DNA of 64,000 nt from assembly GCF_022965805.1 (NCBI RefSeq), contig NC_133101.1, forward strand, positions 2,108,001 through 2,172,000, read 5' to 3'. Made by a program: the position numbers and the translations under genes. The DNA is from Primulina eburnea. Lineage: Eukaryota; Streptophyta; Magnoliopsida; Lamiales; Gesneriaceae. Positions 23,174 to 35,639 of this stretch are shown in pieces (the stretch's first letter is position 1; each line of letters starts with the position of its first letter). The notes below the pieces were generated by a model, which did not search any database, was not told the DNA's origin, and saw nothing but the letters and a program-made list of their open reading frames with translations.

Positions 23174-23355
23174 CAAAAAAATTTGTGTGAGACGGTCTCA
23201 CGGGTCGTATTTTGTGAGACATATATCTTATTTGGGTCATCCATGAAAAAATATCACTTTTTTATGCTAAGAGTATTAATTTTTAATGTGAATATCGATA
23301 GAATTGACCCGTTTCACAGATAAAGATTCATGATATCGTCTCACAAAAGACCTAC
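23174..23355 (+). mobile_element. MITE-like element, GTGAGACNGTCTCAC family, copy C
   Basis: Inserted in copy 2 of the duplication between sequences that are adjacent in copy 1 (near 2575-2585). It shares the palindromic end GTGAGACGGTCTCAC and the middle words of the family. Confidence 0.75.
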
Positions 23356-23652
23356 GTATTTTACGTTATGTCACACATGACACATTAGAGTCGTATATGT
23401 AAAAAAAAAAGAGTGAAATAAGAATAATAAATTAATAGACTAAAATAGAAATTAGATAATATAGATTATCAAAATCAACGTGAATAACCAAATTTGCAAA
23501 ATTTTCAATTATTTATGCTATGCGAAAACCATAGACTGGATGATGCTACACGATAAATTTTGATCAAACTCAGCCATTGTTACAATGAATGATATACTAT
23601 ATGATATTTAGAACTAATCACATGAACAGTGCAAGTATATATAATTCGTTTG

Positions 23653-23839
23653 AGGCAAAAACTTGTGTGAGACGGTTTCACATGTCGTATTTGTGAAACG
23701 TATTTTTTATTGGGTCACCCATGAAAAAATATTACTTTTTATGTTAAGAGTATTACCTTTTATTGTGAATATGGGTACGTAGGGTTGATCCGTCTAAGAG
23801 ATTATGATCCGTGAGACGGTCTTACATGAAACCCACTCT
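23653..23839 (+). mobile_element. MITE-like element, GTGAGACNGTCTCAC family, copy D
   Basis: Second family member inside copy 2, again missing from the matching place in copy 1 (near 4400-4415). It begins 'ggcaaaaacttgtgtgagac' and ends near 'gagacggtcttacatgaaac'. Confidence 0.75.
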
Positions 23840-24253
23840 CGTTTAATGCTACTGGATATTGTAACAAATTGTAAAAAAGAATACTGAAATTTTAGACCCT
23901 CTCTCTAATTTCAAAGAGACAATTCATTAGAGTGAATTCATTAAAAATGCTCCACAAGTTGAGAATGGGGAAAAAAGATTATTTGAATGCAACAAATTAA
24001 CTCCTCTCTAAGATGATATCTTCCTTCGTTGCACTTGCACGCCATCTATATACACAAGTAGAAAAGCCATCCTTCATTGGATGTTTGTTTTTTCGGTTTT
24101 TATAATAGTAGTACGCGTAACGCACCCGGTTTCGTCGAAGAAGAACGAGTAGAAAACCCATTGATATGTACACATCTTCTCCCCATGCATTGTAAAATTG
24201 GCGAGAAAGCAAAATGCTTGCAAATATTGTCTGAAATCACATCGTGTCCAGCA

Positions 24254-26572
24254 TCATCTGAAGGACCATTGAGTTTCTTCTAGAGTTTTCCCTTTGGTTT
24301 CCGGAACCCACAAAGCAATGAATGCCACGTACGGTGAAAGCCGATATCAATGCATAAATGGTGAAAGTCCCTGAAAAATGTTCGCACGCACGCTATGATC
24401 AATTCCAAAGTTAATCGAACATGTAATTTCATCATAAGTTTGTGGCACGTTTTGTTATTTAGAAGAGTATTCAGTTGACAGTTGTGCTATTGTCAACTCA
24501 AAACCGAAAGCCTTATATTTTTTCAGAATGTCGCCTACTGATGAACTTTCGAGCGAAGAAAACTGCACTAAAAAACTCATGGCGTATAAAAAAACACCGA
24601 GAGAGGGCAAGAGAGAACCTCCACTGCTCCAAGTTAACAGCAAGTTAGCTGTCAGTCTTATAATCATAGCTGACATCCAATTAGCTAGCGTTGCTACGCT
24701 ACCAATTAGCCAGCGTTGCCAGACTTTTAATGCTGACCGGAAGAATCTGCAACAATCAAAATTATAAGAATCCCACAAACATGGGGAAGAAACGTATCAC
24801 TCATATAAACTATTCACCGTACCTCGGACATTATAACCCACCCACGGTATAGCTCCAAGTCCTACAGAGAAACCAACCACCAGAGGAATCTGGGAAAAAA
24901 TCCCAGTTAGTTCATTCGGAAATTCTGCCAGAAAATGTGATGAATAAACATATTTCATATATGTATAAGAGTTAAGACATACCACGAGCCCGACTAGTGC
25001 TAATACTTCCAGCACTGAATGAGAATTTTGTGGTAAAATATCCTGCTCTCCATGAAACTAATAACAATTCTTAAATACTCGTGATGATGAAAATGCAAAG
25101 AATAAAAACAATACACACCTTTAAAAAGAATGCAATCGCAACTAGGAGGCTACTGGCAGTCATTAGCGACGAGGATATCTGTCCACATATATTAGATAAT
25201 TTTTTCCTAACCGTACTCAAGTAAATCAAAACACGTTTCAAGCGAAGGAGTTGAGATACGCACGAGAAGAAGAATTCGACGACCAGCTTTGTCATCTAAA
25301 GTAGTTGCAATTCCGGTGACAATAACCTACATCAAGATGGTATTCATTTATCATCCAAGGAAACATAAAATTTCCACTTTTTTTCCAGGTCTATAACTTG
25401 ATGATATTTACCTGAATGGTTCCAATACCAAAAGTTGCAGTTTTGCCAGATGAAATTCCTGTTCGAATAAAATGAAAGTCAACATTGGAACTATGATGAT
25501 TAACTTTATATGCTCACAAAGAAAATAGCATAGGGTTAACCTGCAGATAGAAATATGCTACTTGAATAGAAAAGGACACCGTTTATGCCACTGAGTTGCT
25601 GAAGCATTAGTAGTCCAATTCCCACCTGGGAACAAATAAACAAAGTTCTTTACTGAGGAAAGTATTACAAATATAATCATTCATGGAGTAGTTAAACACA
25701 AAATTTAATGTGATTAAAGTGTACCATCAAAGGATACCAATAGCGTTTTCTTTTCAACTCCGAAAACTTGATAGCAGTTCTCTTGCTTGATGAAGCCACA
25801 GATCTCTGAAGATAATAAGAATGCATTAACTTATTGACAAACAATCTCACCTATGAAAAGAGTCAGAAAGATTAAAATTGATACCTTGATCTCATTCACT
25901 TCAATAGAGATAATCTTCATTCATGCCCATTCTAGCCTATACTTTTTAAAATTAAAAACAAGCCAGAAGAAATAAATCGAAAACATGATAAATGTACTAC
26001 TCGAGTTAAGTCTCATACCAACCAACGAGGAGACTCTGGTATAAAAAAGAGTCCATGCATCAAGATTAGACATGGTAGAGTTCCTGCAAACAAAACTTGT
26101 ATCATCTATCACCTTACTGCATATTACATGAAATCCCACATTATTTTCTATAAGATCCATTAGCAAGAAAAAGGAAAAATAATTTTTTGTATTATCAATA
26201 TCAAACAACAATGAAAAACAGTGAAAATAATATATCAAAACAACAGTCAAAGTGTCAACAGTTAAGGACCAACGAGACTCAATTAGGTAAAAATTGCTAA
26301 AAGAAACCATAAATTTGTTTCAACTTACCAAAAACAGCGAGCATTCTCCACGGGAGAAAACGGCCCAATATATAAATAAGCCAGCATTATTCCAATTGTT
26401 ACTGAAAGCTGCGTTGCAAGTCATCAAATAACTTCAAATTTCCATGAACCTCGAAAATCCAACAATTAGCTCAGGTAAACTGTTGCTCTAGCAAATTTAT
26501 AACGAAGCCAATTACCTAATTTACAGCTCCAAGACTTCCTCTCATATTTTGTGGCGCTATCTCGGCTATGCA
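24254..26572 (-). pseudogene. ERD6-like monosaccharide transporter pseudogene
   Basis: Decayed exons of an MFS sugar porter (ERD6-like, vacuolar glucose exporter group) lie in order on the minus strand: IAEIAPQNMRG (26520-26570), LSVTIGIMLAYL (26329-26408), TLPCLILMHGLFFIPESPRW (about 26025-26080), VEVNEIK-type, [18 protein letters not shown] (about 25730-25805), [17 protein letters not shown] (25545-25625), SSGKTATFGIGTIQ, DDKAGRRILLL, SSSLMTASSLLVAIAFFLK, IPLVVGFSVGLGAIPWV, ILPVSIK, and the last exon with VPETKGKTLEE ending in TGA at 24254. Splice sites are mostly kept. Disabling changes seen: Gln to stop at the end of the IAEIAPQ exon (26515-26520); a frameshift near 26370; a 4-nt insertion after GAIPWV (about 24830); a 13-nt duplication-like insertion after ILPVSIK (about 24720); and a 4-nt insertion in the last exon (about 24335). 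The N-terminal exons were not found. Confidence 0.85.
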
Positions 26573-28140
26573 AAATTTCAACTTTTGCATCATAACTTGA
26601 TTACAAACTTTATTCAGTTCCCCTTTTGAATATTAAAGTTAAATGATCTCGAAACTTAAAATTTTCAATTTGATAATAAGAAACAAAAAGGGTATAGTAT
26701 GTATAGTCGTTGCATGGGATGAATCTAAGGATGCTTCTGGAATGATCAATCCCGAACCGGTGGCTGTACCTAGATTATAGGGCCTCCCATAAACAATGGC
26801 ATAGCTGACCGGGTATAGAGAAATAATTTAATTTTTAAAACCAAAGTTTTCTTTATAAATTCCTGAAAAATTTATTACTCGAAAGTAAAGTTTTGTATTA
26901 TAATTTTGATTCTCAGTCAATGATATTTTTAATTTGTAACGTCATTTTTCACCATTATAATGTACCGTGATCCGCTGTCACTTTCTTGATTTAATTATGT
27001 CATAATGCACCATAATAATAATAATAATAATAATAATAATATTTCACCCTCCCAAATTTTGTATGTTTATCTTTTACTATTTTGGTCATCTAATGTCAAA
27101 TACAAGTTTTAGTCTGTTATATTTGTTTTTTTTTTTTTTTACAATTTTAATATTTTTTTCGATGTGGCGATTATGTGATATTAATGTAGTGTTGAAGTAA
27201 CACTGACGTGAGTAGTATCACATCAACAATCACGATGAAAAATGACAAAAATTACCAAAAATTGGACAAAATAGAACTAAAATTGAATTTTTATAACACA
27301 GAAGGCCAAAATAGTAAAAATAGTAAAAAAAATAATAATAGTAACAATTTTCCCGATTCTTAAAATCAGTATTTTCTTTTAGTGGATTTCATGATTTCAA
27401 AATAAATGTCTGAGTTGAACTTGAATCAAACTATTGGAATAACGATGAACTTCAATACATAAACTAAAGGCAATTACTTTTACGGGGTCAAAAGTACACA
27501 AAATTATACTTCACAAGTGTTAATTTTTATTATAAGATAAAGCATCATATGCACAAGTTAATTACTAATACAAATAGTTCACGTATTTGTATTACTAACG
27601 GTAAATAACGATGGTTTGATTGAATGACGCATAAAAAAATAATTATAAGAAGAAGACAATTAAATTGCTGGTTCACATAAAAAATAGAAGAAATAAAAAA
27701 AATAAAACACTCTGAATAACCATATTTATATGATGATATTCTGATATATATATCCTTAAATCTTAGTCCCGTGAATCAAAGTTTAGGTATATTTTCGCTC
27801 AGTAGTTCATGATAGTTACTTGTATGTTTTAATTTTTCTCTTTTATTGAACAAATCGCAATTTTAGTAGAATAATTTGTACTTTTTCATCAGAGTATTGA
27901 TTGACCTGAAATATGATGATTTGATACCCAAAAAGATGATATAATACTGAAAATTGCTGATAGTGACATTGAATATTACTGAAGTGTCTGATATCACGTC
28001 ATCACTCTACTGAAAAATGATTAAATATATAAAAAAAATTAATTAGCGGTCTATAAAAAAATGTTTAGTCAATGCCAAAAATGAATTAATTACAAGTTAC
28101 AAGACCAAATATTTCTCAATTCTTTAATCAGGGAGTTTTT
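26573..28140. other. AT-rich spacer, no gene seen
   Basis: Holds an ATA/AAT trinucleotide run (about 27014-27042) and poly-T tracts. About 26695-26820 is less AT-rich and transposon-like in texture but was not identified. The missing N-terminal transporter exons were looked for and not seen. Confidence 0.55.
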
Positions 28141-28266
28141 AGATCGAGTGCTTACTGCTTTACCAAAAGATATAGATTGTGGTAATGATGCAATTCAAAT
28201 CTTTTAAACCGACTCAAATACTACGGTTCAATCGCTCTACCAAATAAAGATAATTATTGCACTAAA
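28141..28266 (-). mobile_element. Diverged solo LTR of a TRIM family
   Basis: On the minus strand this matches, with many substitutions, the terminal repeat of the TRIM at 53769-54118: 'gtgcaataatt', 'tttggtagagcg', 'ggtttaaaa.atttga.ttgca' and 'cttttggtaaag' occur in order. No second repeat or primer-binding site is attached. Confidence 0.6.
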
Positions 28267-29836
28267 TAGAGTTATTTTTGGGCTAAAACTTTGCAGTTTT
28301 AGTTCGTTAAAATATTAGAAATCTAAAGAGTGTGTCATTTTGAGTGTACCAAGAAACAACTAAAAACTTAGCTTCTTTGCTGACAAGAAAAAAAGCGTCT
28401 GGAATATGTTTGTGTCGGATATCGTTGGTCCGATGCCGGAAAATGTTGATGTTATGTAACAATTGAACCCCAAATTTCGACTGATTAAAAGTTAATTTAC
28501 TTGGATTGAAGTTTAACAAACTGACAGACTGAACAAAAAAATCCGAAACGAGACAAACTATGGATCAAAAAATTTATTATCCCGAATATAGACCTGCAAA
28601 TGTTTTTGGAGGCATATCGCGTATAGGGTTTGATTGAATCAACTTTTGAAAAAATATACGTTGCACATACTGGGAGGCAATAATGGGAGAATGGACCGGT
28701 GTGTGCAGGCTGTGGAAGATAACCAACATGAAGTTGCCGGTTGTTTTCGCGGAGTAAAGTTCGTGTGTCATCACAATCTTACACACTGGGTAGCAACTTT
28801 ATCACCTATCAAAATTACGAGATCCTGCGCACTCACAGAAAACACCCAAATACACACACAGAGAACAGTGCCCCCCTCCCCGGCTGCTTTTCTTGAATGG
28901 AGGTGGGAGTTTTTTGTGGCTTAGAATGCTTTGGATGGCTGTTGGGAGACAAGCAATCTTCTTTCAAAACTTGTCGAGTATTCTCTCCCTCTCTCGCGTG
29001 TTGTCTGTATTCAGTTTTTTCAATTGATGTAACTCTCCATTTCTTGAATTAATCAGGACTATAAAGTGTTCAAATGATGTCAATTAATCAGGACTATAAA
29101 GTGTTCAAATGATGTTTTGGCAGTCGTGTGGGGGAGTTGGATCTTTTGTTATGGCTGAAAACACAGTAACAAGTGTTAGTGTTTTTTTTGTATCAAATGA
29201 TCAACTCATTATTTGATGGACCTTACACAGTACAGATAATTTTGAAAATTGTCAGATAAAACGAGATAATCATGTAAAAAAAGTTTTCAGTTACTGAGGA
29301 TCCTAACCCGTTGGGATGGTTTCCACGACAGTTTCTGAAATCTCATTTGCTGGTGATGACGGTTGTTTGATAATTTATTATTGAAAGGTATAATTTTTTT
29401 AAGTTTTGGTTTATGAGATGATGTGTTAGAAAGGGTCCTACTCGAGTGTTGTACATGTCCGAATTTAGATTAATTTTCAAGATTCTTGGATTGAATTATT
29501 GCTTCTTTGGATTGTCTTGAAATAAAAGCCCATTTGGGGTCAAATTATCTTTATCCGCGGTGCTTCTTCTCTTGCTTACGTATTGGGAATAGGGCTGAGG
29601 AGTTAGTAAAATGGAGTGGTGGGGTTAGCACTCAAAAAAAAGTCCAAATCAAAAGAAGAGAAAGGCAAAAACCCCCCATAGGTTACATTCTTGATTATCA
29701 TCCAAGAATTAGAGGGGATTAATCAGGTTATTTAACATCAAACAGCACAAGGTTTGATCGTGCTAATGTTGATTTAGAGGGGATTAGCAAGAGAATTTTG
29801 CCCAAGACGATTTTTCAAGCTAAGTTTCGTTCATTA
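28267..29836 (+). promoter_or_regulatory. Upstream region and probable leader of the ZF-HD gene
   Basis: From about 28650 the base composition rises and a pyrimidine-rich stretch (28975-29005, CTCTCCCTCTCTC) resembles plant 5' leaders. A 35-bp tandem duplication (aatcaggactataaagtgtt...) lies at 29051-29115. Short upstream frames such as 28634-28924 look like leader sequence. The transcription start and any leader intron cannot be fixed. Confidence 0.35.
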
Positions 29837-30904
29837 ATGGAACGCCGAGGCCAAGCAAGGGATATGCTAGGGAGTCAGAACTCTACGAACTATATTCCTC
29901 CGCCGACCTCACAAGAATCTCCGGTTAAGCTGCCTCTTGCTCCGTTAGTCGCCACCTCGGCTGATAGGAGAGGGAATGCAACGGTTTCCACCCGCCGGGG
30001 GAGTTCCATTTTCAGCCCTACCCAAATCTTGGATCACCAGAACCATCCTCCGCCGCACCTCCGCCACCATGTGTCGACCCCTCCTTCAGAGCCTCTGGGG
30101 CAGAATGAGCCCACCCCAGATTCAGATCCGGCTCCAACAGCCGCCGGAACGGCTGGTGTATCATCAAATTCGAAGGCTCTGGCAGCTCAACCACAAGGTT
30201 CCCCGCCGCCTCCGCCACCACCGGCTGCAGCGACTGCGAGAGTGGAGGCTGCAGCTGCTAATTTTAGTAATACTTCCTCAATTATATTTAGAGAATGCCT
30301 CAAGAATCATGCCGCGGGCATCGGTGGACATGTAGTGGATGGATGCGGAGAATTCATGGCAAGCGGAGAAGAGGGCACCCCGGAAGCGATGAGATGCGCC
30401 GCTTGCGATTGCCACCGTAATTTCCACCGGAAAGAAGTCAAAGGCGACCCGCCGCAACAGCCCTATATCTACTACCCTTACAACCCCAACTCCACCAGCA
30501 CCCACCGGCCCAACCCATTACTCCACAACCTAAACACCCAACACGGCCACCAGCAGAGTCATCATAAACACTCCACACAGCCAACCATGGTAAACTTCAG
30601 GGGAAACCCGGGAGGCGCGGTGGCGGAGTCATCCAGCGAGGACCTCAACATGTTCCACTCCGGCAGCGGCGGACATGCATCGATGCAGCCATCGATCTCA
30701 GGGTCCAAGAAGAGGTCACGCACGAAATTCAGCCAAGAACAGAAGGATCGAATGCATGAATTCGCGGAGAAGCTGGATGGGAGAATCCAGAAACAAGATG
30801 ATCAACAAGTCCAACAGTTCTGCAGCGAAGTTGGGGTCAAGAGGCAAGTTTTCAAAGTGTGGATGCACAACAACAAACAAGCCATGAAAAAGAAACAAAT
30901 CTAA
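29837..30904 (+). CDS. ZHD5: Zinc-finger homeodomain (ZF-HD) transcription factor
   Basis: Intronless 355-residue protein. The first ATG is at 29837; the frame is open for 13 codons upstream but begins there with TTG. Residues 1-145 are Pro/Ser/Ala-rich with a run of seven prolines. The ZF-HD dimerisation zinc finger is at 151-199: FRECLKNHAAGIGGHVVDGCGEF, then MRCAACDCHRNFHRKE, with all the Cys and His expected. A His/Asn/Gln-rich linker follows. The homeodomain covers about 291-353 (KKRSRTKFSQEQKDRM ... VFKVWMHNNK), with the plant-specific W-M-H-N-N-K recognition helix. ZHD proteins are nuclear, dimerise through the finger and bind ATTA-type sites. The symbol is inferred from gene order shared with Arabidopsis At1g75240 (ZHD5/HB33), not from a tree. 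Confidence 0.93.
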   Translation: MERRGQARDMLGSQNSTNYIPPPTSQESPVKLPLAPLVATSADRRGNATVSTRRGSSIFSPTQILDHQNHPPPHLRHHVSTPPSEPLGQNEPTPDSDPAPTAAGTAGVSSNSKALAAQPQGSPPPPPPPAAATARVEAAAANFSNTSSIIFRECLKNHAAGIGGHVVDGCGEFMASGEEGTPEAMRCAACDCHRNFHRKEVKGDPPQQPYIYYPYNPNSTSTHRPNPLLHNLNTQHGHQQSHHKHSTQPTMVNFRGNPGGAVAESSSEDLNMFHSGSGGHASMQPSISGSKKRSRTKFSQEQKDRMHEFAEKLDGRIQKQDDQQVQQFCSEVGVKRQVFKVWMHNNKQAMKKKQI

Positions 30905-33900
30905 GTTTCAAGACAAGAAATTTTGCAGGATTCCCACTTTGACAAAAAATCCGAGGAATTCTTGATTAGGTGAGTCACATGATTAAATTTTCTCCTTGTT
31001 TATCATCATTTAATGTAGAAAAAAATTCCATTAATTTGTTTCTCCGATGAGTTGGTTAAGAATCAGACCTTAAATTTGACCCTAATATTCAGGCAATAAT
31101 TACTTCTTAATCAACTAATTACATACAATCTTAATTATGTCGCTAGATAACAATTATCCGACAATTTTTTTTAAAAAAAAAACTAATTATCTGAAAGTAC
31201 CATAATTACATAGTACTTAACTCCAATTAATTGAGTTTTGCCAATTTTTTAGTATTTTATATTCGATAACATATATGATAATGAAAAATTCAGATACACG
31301 AACAGCCACATTTCCCTTGAAAATTTTCACGCTAACAGATCCAACATGATCAATATCCCATGTCATATAATCACCATTTTCTGCATGATCCATATTAATA
31401 AGGACGATTTACTGATCTTGTGACAATTTTGAAAACAACAGCAATTAGAGATAATACAATTGAATAACAAAGTTTCTTTTTATATTAACTAACGTAATAA
31501 ATTTTGAATTGGTAGGATAAAATTGAGTAACAAAATATCGTGAGCTAAATAAGCTAGTTATGTTTTTGATTGCTAAAGAAATTATCCGAACAAACGGGAT
31601 TATACAAATCTGATATATATTTTTTCATCTGAAATAGCCAGACTATTATTATTTATATAATTATTTCAAATATTTATTGACTTATTTTTATGTAATATAT
31701 TATTTCTTGTGTATTTATGTACTATTTATGATATTTATTATTTGCTAACTGAATGTTAGTATTATTTATACCAACAACCAAATCTATTTTTAAATTTTCA
31801 TTTTAGATCTCATCGAACACATGTACGAATCCGTACATACACATTAGATATTTTTATGGTGTATATATATATATATATATATGTGTATCTATATATATAA
31901 AGTTGAGTAGGTCAAAGGATTCTTTAATTAGACCACAGTGTACGTCAGAAAATGAATGGCATAAAAACCTATATTATTTATTTTCTGAGTTTTCTTGGTA
32001 GCCTTTTAAGGAGGAGTAGTAAATTCTATGCCATGTCTGTATGCATGAGCTCGTACGTTTGGAGGTTATTATTGAGATTTCCATTATGACTGAAACTTAT
32101 TTAATGTCTTCAACCAAATTGTAAGGTGAACTTTTATATTTGCATTTAATCTCATTTAATCTCATTATTGATCACATTGCACCAGGAGTACTCGAAGTGT
32201 CCAGAAAATAAACAAATTATATTCATTACAACTTTTAATTCCAGAATTATTGAGAGGATACCTGTAGAGACTTGTCCTACGCCCTCGGCTAAGATGATTT
32301 AATTCAATCTAATTATTGATGGGATACTTATTGAGACTTGGGCTTGGGTAAGATGTTTTAGTTCACAGTTTACCTTTAGACCATTACTTGACTACTATAG
32401 GGAAAATTTTAATATTAGTACTATGTAATGTCTTTCTACGATTTTGATTATCTGTATGATCAAATTATATTGATTTACTTACTATTTTTTTATTTTTTCA
32501 ATTCTAGTTATTTTTTCGACGTGAGGCAAATGTTGTCATGCTCCGTGCCCGAAGAACATCGACATCGACATTGTTTAACAAACATCATAATTCAATATAA
32601 ATCAAATCATTCTACTTCATAAAATAAGTTTAAATAAACTTTTATTTACAACATAAATTTCAAAGCAAAAGAAATCGATAGCGGAAGCGTTTTACTAAGT
32701 AAGATCAAATAGTGATACTAAAATTTAACTAAACACAAGTATCAAATTATTCATATTTTGATAGTCTTCCTCTACTTGTTCTTTGTTCTTATTTGGAGAG
32801 ATAGAGAGAGTGAGTGGATGAGTGCTTGAGGAAACACTCACCAAAAGAAGGTTGATTAAACACAATATATAAAATATATATATGATTTTCGAAAAAAACA
32901 TGTAATGAACATATCATATATAAAACATTATCATATGACACTGATATTTCGTCTTATTTTTTATGGCTTACTTATCAATCCATAATCATCGCCCATTTAA
33001 GGGGCAAGACTATATAAAGATTTTATATCTACCGTGTATGAGTCATATCATAATATAATATATATCAAAATTCCTATACATATCAAACTCGAAGCATAAC
33101 AATGCGTAAACATAATTATTATTACGACGTAGAACGAAGGAAAAACATGCTCGATCGATTTAGCACTTATATCGTTTTAAAGTGTCAGCATAATTGCTCT
33201 TGTTTCTTAACAAGATTTCGGCCACATCTCGAAAACGTGTGTGTGCTACGCTGAAATTTTCGAAATTTGTTATGTAAATTTCGAATGGTTAGAGGCCCTA
33301 TATATTCACAGGTGTTGTGCTCCTCTTAATTTTGGTACAAAAACGTACTGTTCTCGGCTCTTAAATCATTTCATATTTAGCTGAGAAATCTCTTCCCTAA
33401 TCTGCTCCAAATCATTTCATGATCAACAAAATTCTCTTCCATAATTTCAGTCCCAAAATCAAAATCGTGCAATTTTTTGCGCACATGAATATCATATAGG
33501 TTTGAGAAAATGACTAGATTTACAAAACCTATCAAAATTGTAAATTTCTCAAAAAACTAATAACACCACAAAAATGAACTTTATTTAAAATTGGAAAATG
33601 ACGAAAAGAACTATACGAACAAATAATAAAATTAAACATATATATAAGTTCAAACAAAAATAATAAAAATATACCAATAGGATCTACAACCACCAAAGAA
33701 AATCTCATCCAATATAATAACATAATTTGAGTTATGGCCAGAAAACGCAGACAAGCAACGGACAGATACAAAAACTTTGGAGCAAACAGACACTTGCCTA
33801 TTGCCCTTATTGATTACAACCATGCACAGGCTAAACATGCATCATATCTAATCAAAACACCTAAAGATCATATATATAAACCTAGTACGTAACTACATTA

Positions 33901-34002
33901 GAAAATTTATACGTAGATAAAACATTCTACCTAAGTAAATTGGAAAAATTAGAGAGACAAGTTTGCTCGCAATCAAGTTCACTCTCCCACCCAATCTTCT
34001 AC
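30905..34002. other. Long AT-rich spacer, no gene seen
   Basis: About 3.1 kb between the convergent ZF-HD and LEA genes. It contains a short TA tract (31861-31882), polypyrimidine runs and a patch around 32640-33380 with LTR-like texture. No termini, primer-binding site or protein similarity could be established there. Confidence 0.5.
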
Positions 34003-35529
34003 TCATAACTCGGCCGAGTCCTTCCTCGTATGTTCTCCAAGATCTCCTGCAGCTTGTGAAACCCTCTCCTTAGCTGCTTCATATCTTTCCCTAGCCCAAG
34101 TCGAGTCCTTGGCCGACTCATAAGCTTCGCGAGCCTTCGAATTTGCATCCTCGTATGCATCGGACACCTTGTCTCTACCATGCGACATCGCATCGGTCAT
34201 CGTTTCTTTGGCCTCACCGACCTTTTCTGTGACCATCTGTATGGTGTCACCCATCTTATCCGACGCTGCATCGTACGCATCAGATGTTTTATCTTTCAAG
34301 GCTTCTTTTGCCCCCACAGCCGTGCTAGAGACTCGATCTGAAGCTGAGGCACGAGCATTGGATGCTTTATCCTTGGCCCATTCCTTGGCATCATAGGCCA
34401 TGTCCGATGCAGTGTTCATCACTCGAGCCGTTTGATCCGAAGCGTATCCATAAGCCTCGTGACCTTTGTCCTTCATTTTCTCTCTAGCATTCTCTTCAAT
34501 TTCCGAAGTAAGATCATAAGCATCATGCGCCTTATCTTTTACCACATCTGAAGCACGGTCCATTGCCCGACCAGCCTTATCAGATGCATGCGAATAGGTG
34601 TCAAATGCTTTATTTTTTACTTCGCCCGCCATTTCTGAAGCCCTCTCCATGGATTTACCAGCCCGGTCAGAAATGGATGCGGAAGCATCACTCGCCTTAT
34701 CCTTGCCGGTTTGTTTCACCTTCGAAGCAATATTAGAGGCTTTATTCATGGCTTCGGTAGCCTTTTCAGAGGCGTAATTCTTGGCATCACTTAGTTTCTC
34801 AGACGTTTCATCGGCTATATCGCTGGCCTTCGACGAAGCATACCTCGATGTTTCTGCAAAGAAATCCATTAATCTAGAGGATCAGGAAAACTGTGTAAGT
34901 TAGAAGAGTTGGATAACATTGTGCTACACTAGTTTTACCGTATGCAGCAGAATTCATAGTATCCGTGGATTTCGATGCGGCACCCTTCGTCTTCTCCATG
35001 AACTTCTGCGCTGCTTCTTTTGCACTCTCTGAATTCAATCCGAGTCCCCTAATCCAAGGAGAATTTAGAGTAATTCTTTTTTCCGTTTTCTCACTTATTT
35101 GCATCAGATGATAACAAAATTTTGACCACATTGGCATGCATCAATCAGAGGATGTTTAATTGATTTTTTATAAAAATAAAATCTATCTCCGATATACTTC
35201 TGCTAAAATATATCCACAATATAAGCGTATAATTTATAACTTAATCATATCATTATAATGAACAATCAAAAACATAATAATTGTAGGTAAGAAAGCATCA
35301 AAATCACTTACTCGGATAACTTGCTCAAAGTCCAATCGGCCCAGTAACCAGTTTTGTCTTTAGCCACCTGCATGGTCTCAAAAGCCGCCTCCTCCGCCTC
35401 TTGTCCCCGCATATTCATGTTCTCGGCGGCCATATTGGTTCTCTCCGCCGCCTCCTCACCCCAGCACCAACCCACCGACGCCACCGACGCCAGGCACAGC
35501 ACCAACAACGCCCTTCTCTTCAACTCCAT
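34003..35529 (-). CDS. LEA protein of the 11-mer repeat type (LEA_4) with signal peptide
   Basis: Three exons: 35312-35529, 34939-35048 and 34003-34853. All have GT-AG borders and keep phase, giving 392 residues. The start at 35529 was chosen because the frame further upstream opens only with TTG. Residues 1-22 (MELKRRALLVLCLASVASVG...) form a good secretory signal peptide. The rest is hydrophilic and rich in Ala, Lys, Asp, Glu and Ser. It has many degenerate 11-mer motifs of the type ASDKAGRAMDR / KDKAHDAYDLT, which are expected to fold as amphipathic helices on drying. There are no Cys or Trp except near the N terminus and one Trp in the tail (STWAR). LEA proteins protect membranes and proteins in desiccation. 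The signal peptide suggests the endomembrane system or apoplast. It has no obvious partner among its neighbours. Confidence 0.88.
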
Positions 35530-35639
35530 GTCCGATAACAATGGAAAAACTTTGATCAAATCAGTCTAGTTCCTTCAAAATAGATTCAAGACATTAACTG
35601 GCACTCGAAAATACATAAAGAAGTAGGCTTTGAGGGGTG

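Larger units (their letters stand above)
21566..24460. repeat. Segmental duplication, copy 2
   Basis: Colinear with 1120-4560. It begins at the shared 'gtaactgtaaactccaattg' and runs past 'aaccatagattgaat' and 'cgataaattttgatcaaact' to 'cgcacgcacgc'. Copy 2 carries three insertions absent from copy 1: a 588-bp element (21661-22248) and two MITEs (23174, 23653). Its end overlaps the last exon and last intron of the transporter pseudogene, so the duplicated unit included the 3' end of that gene. Confidence 0.75.

Noticed and set aside
25921..26310. 129-codon minus frame as a separate gene
   Set aside because: It spans an intron and crosses a transporter pseudogene exon (FIPESPRW) in the wrong frame.
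29798..29836. Start of the ZF-HD protein at 29798
   Set aside because: The codon there is TTG; the first ATG in frame is 29837.
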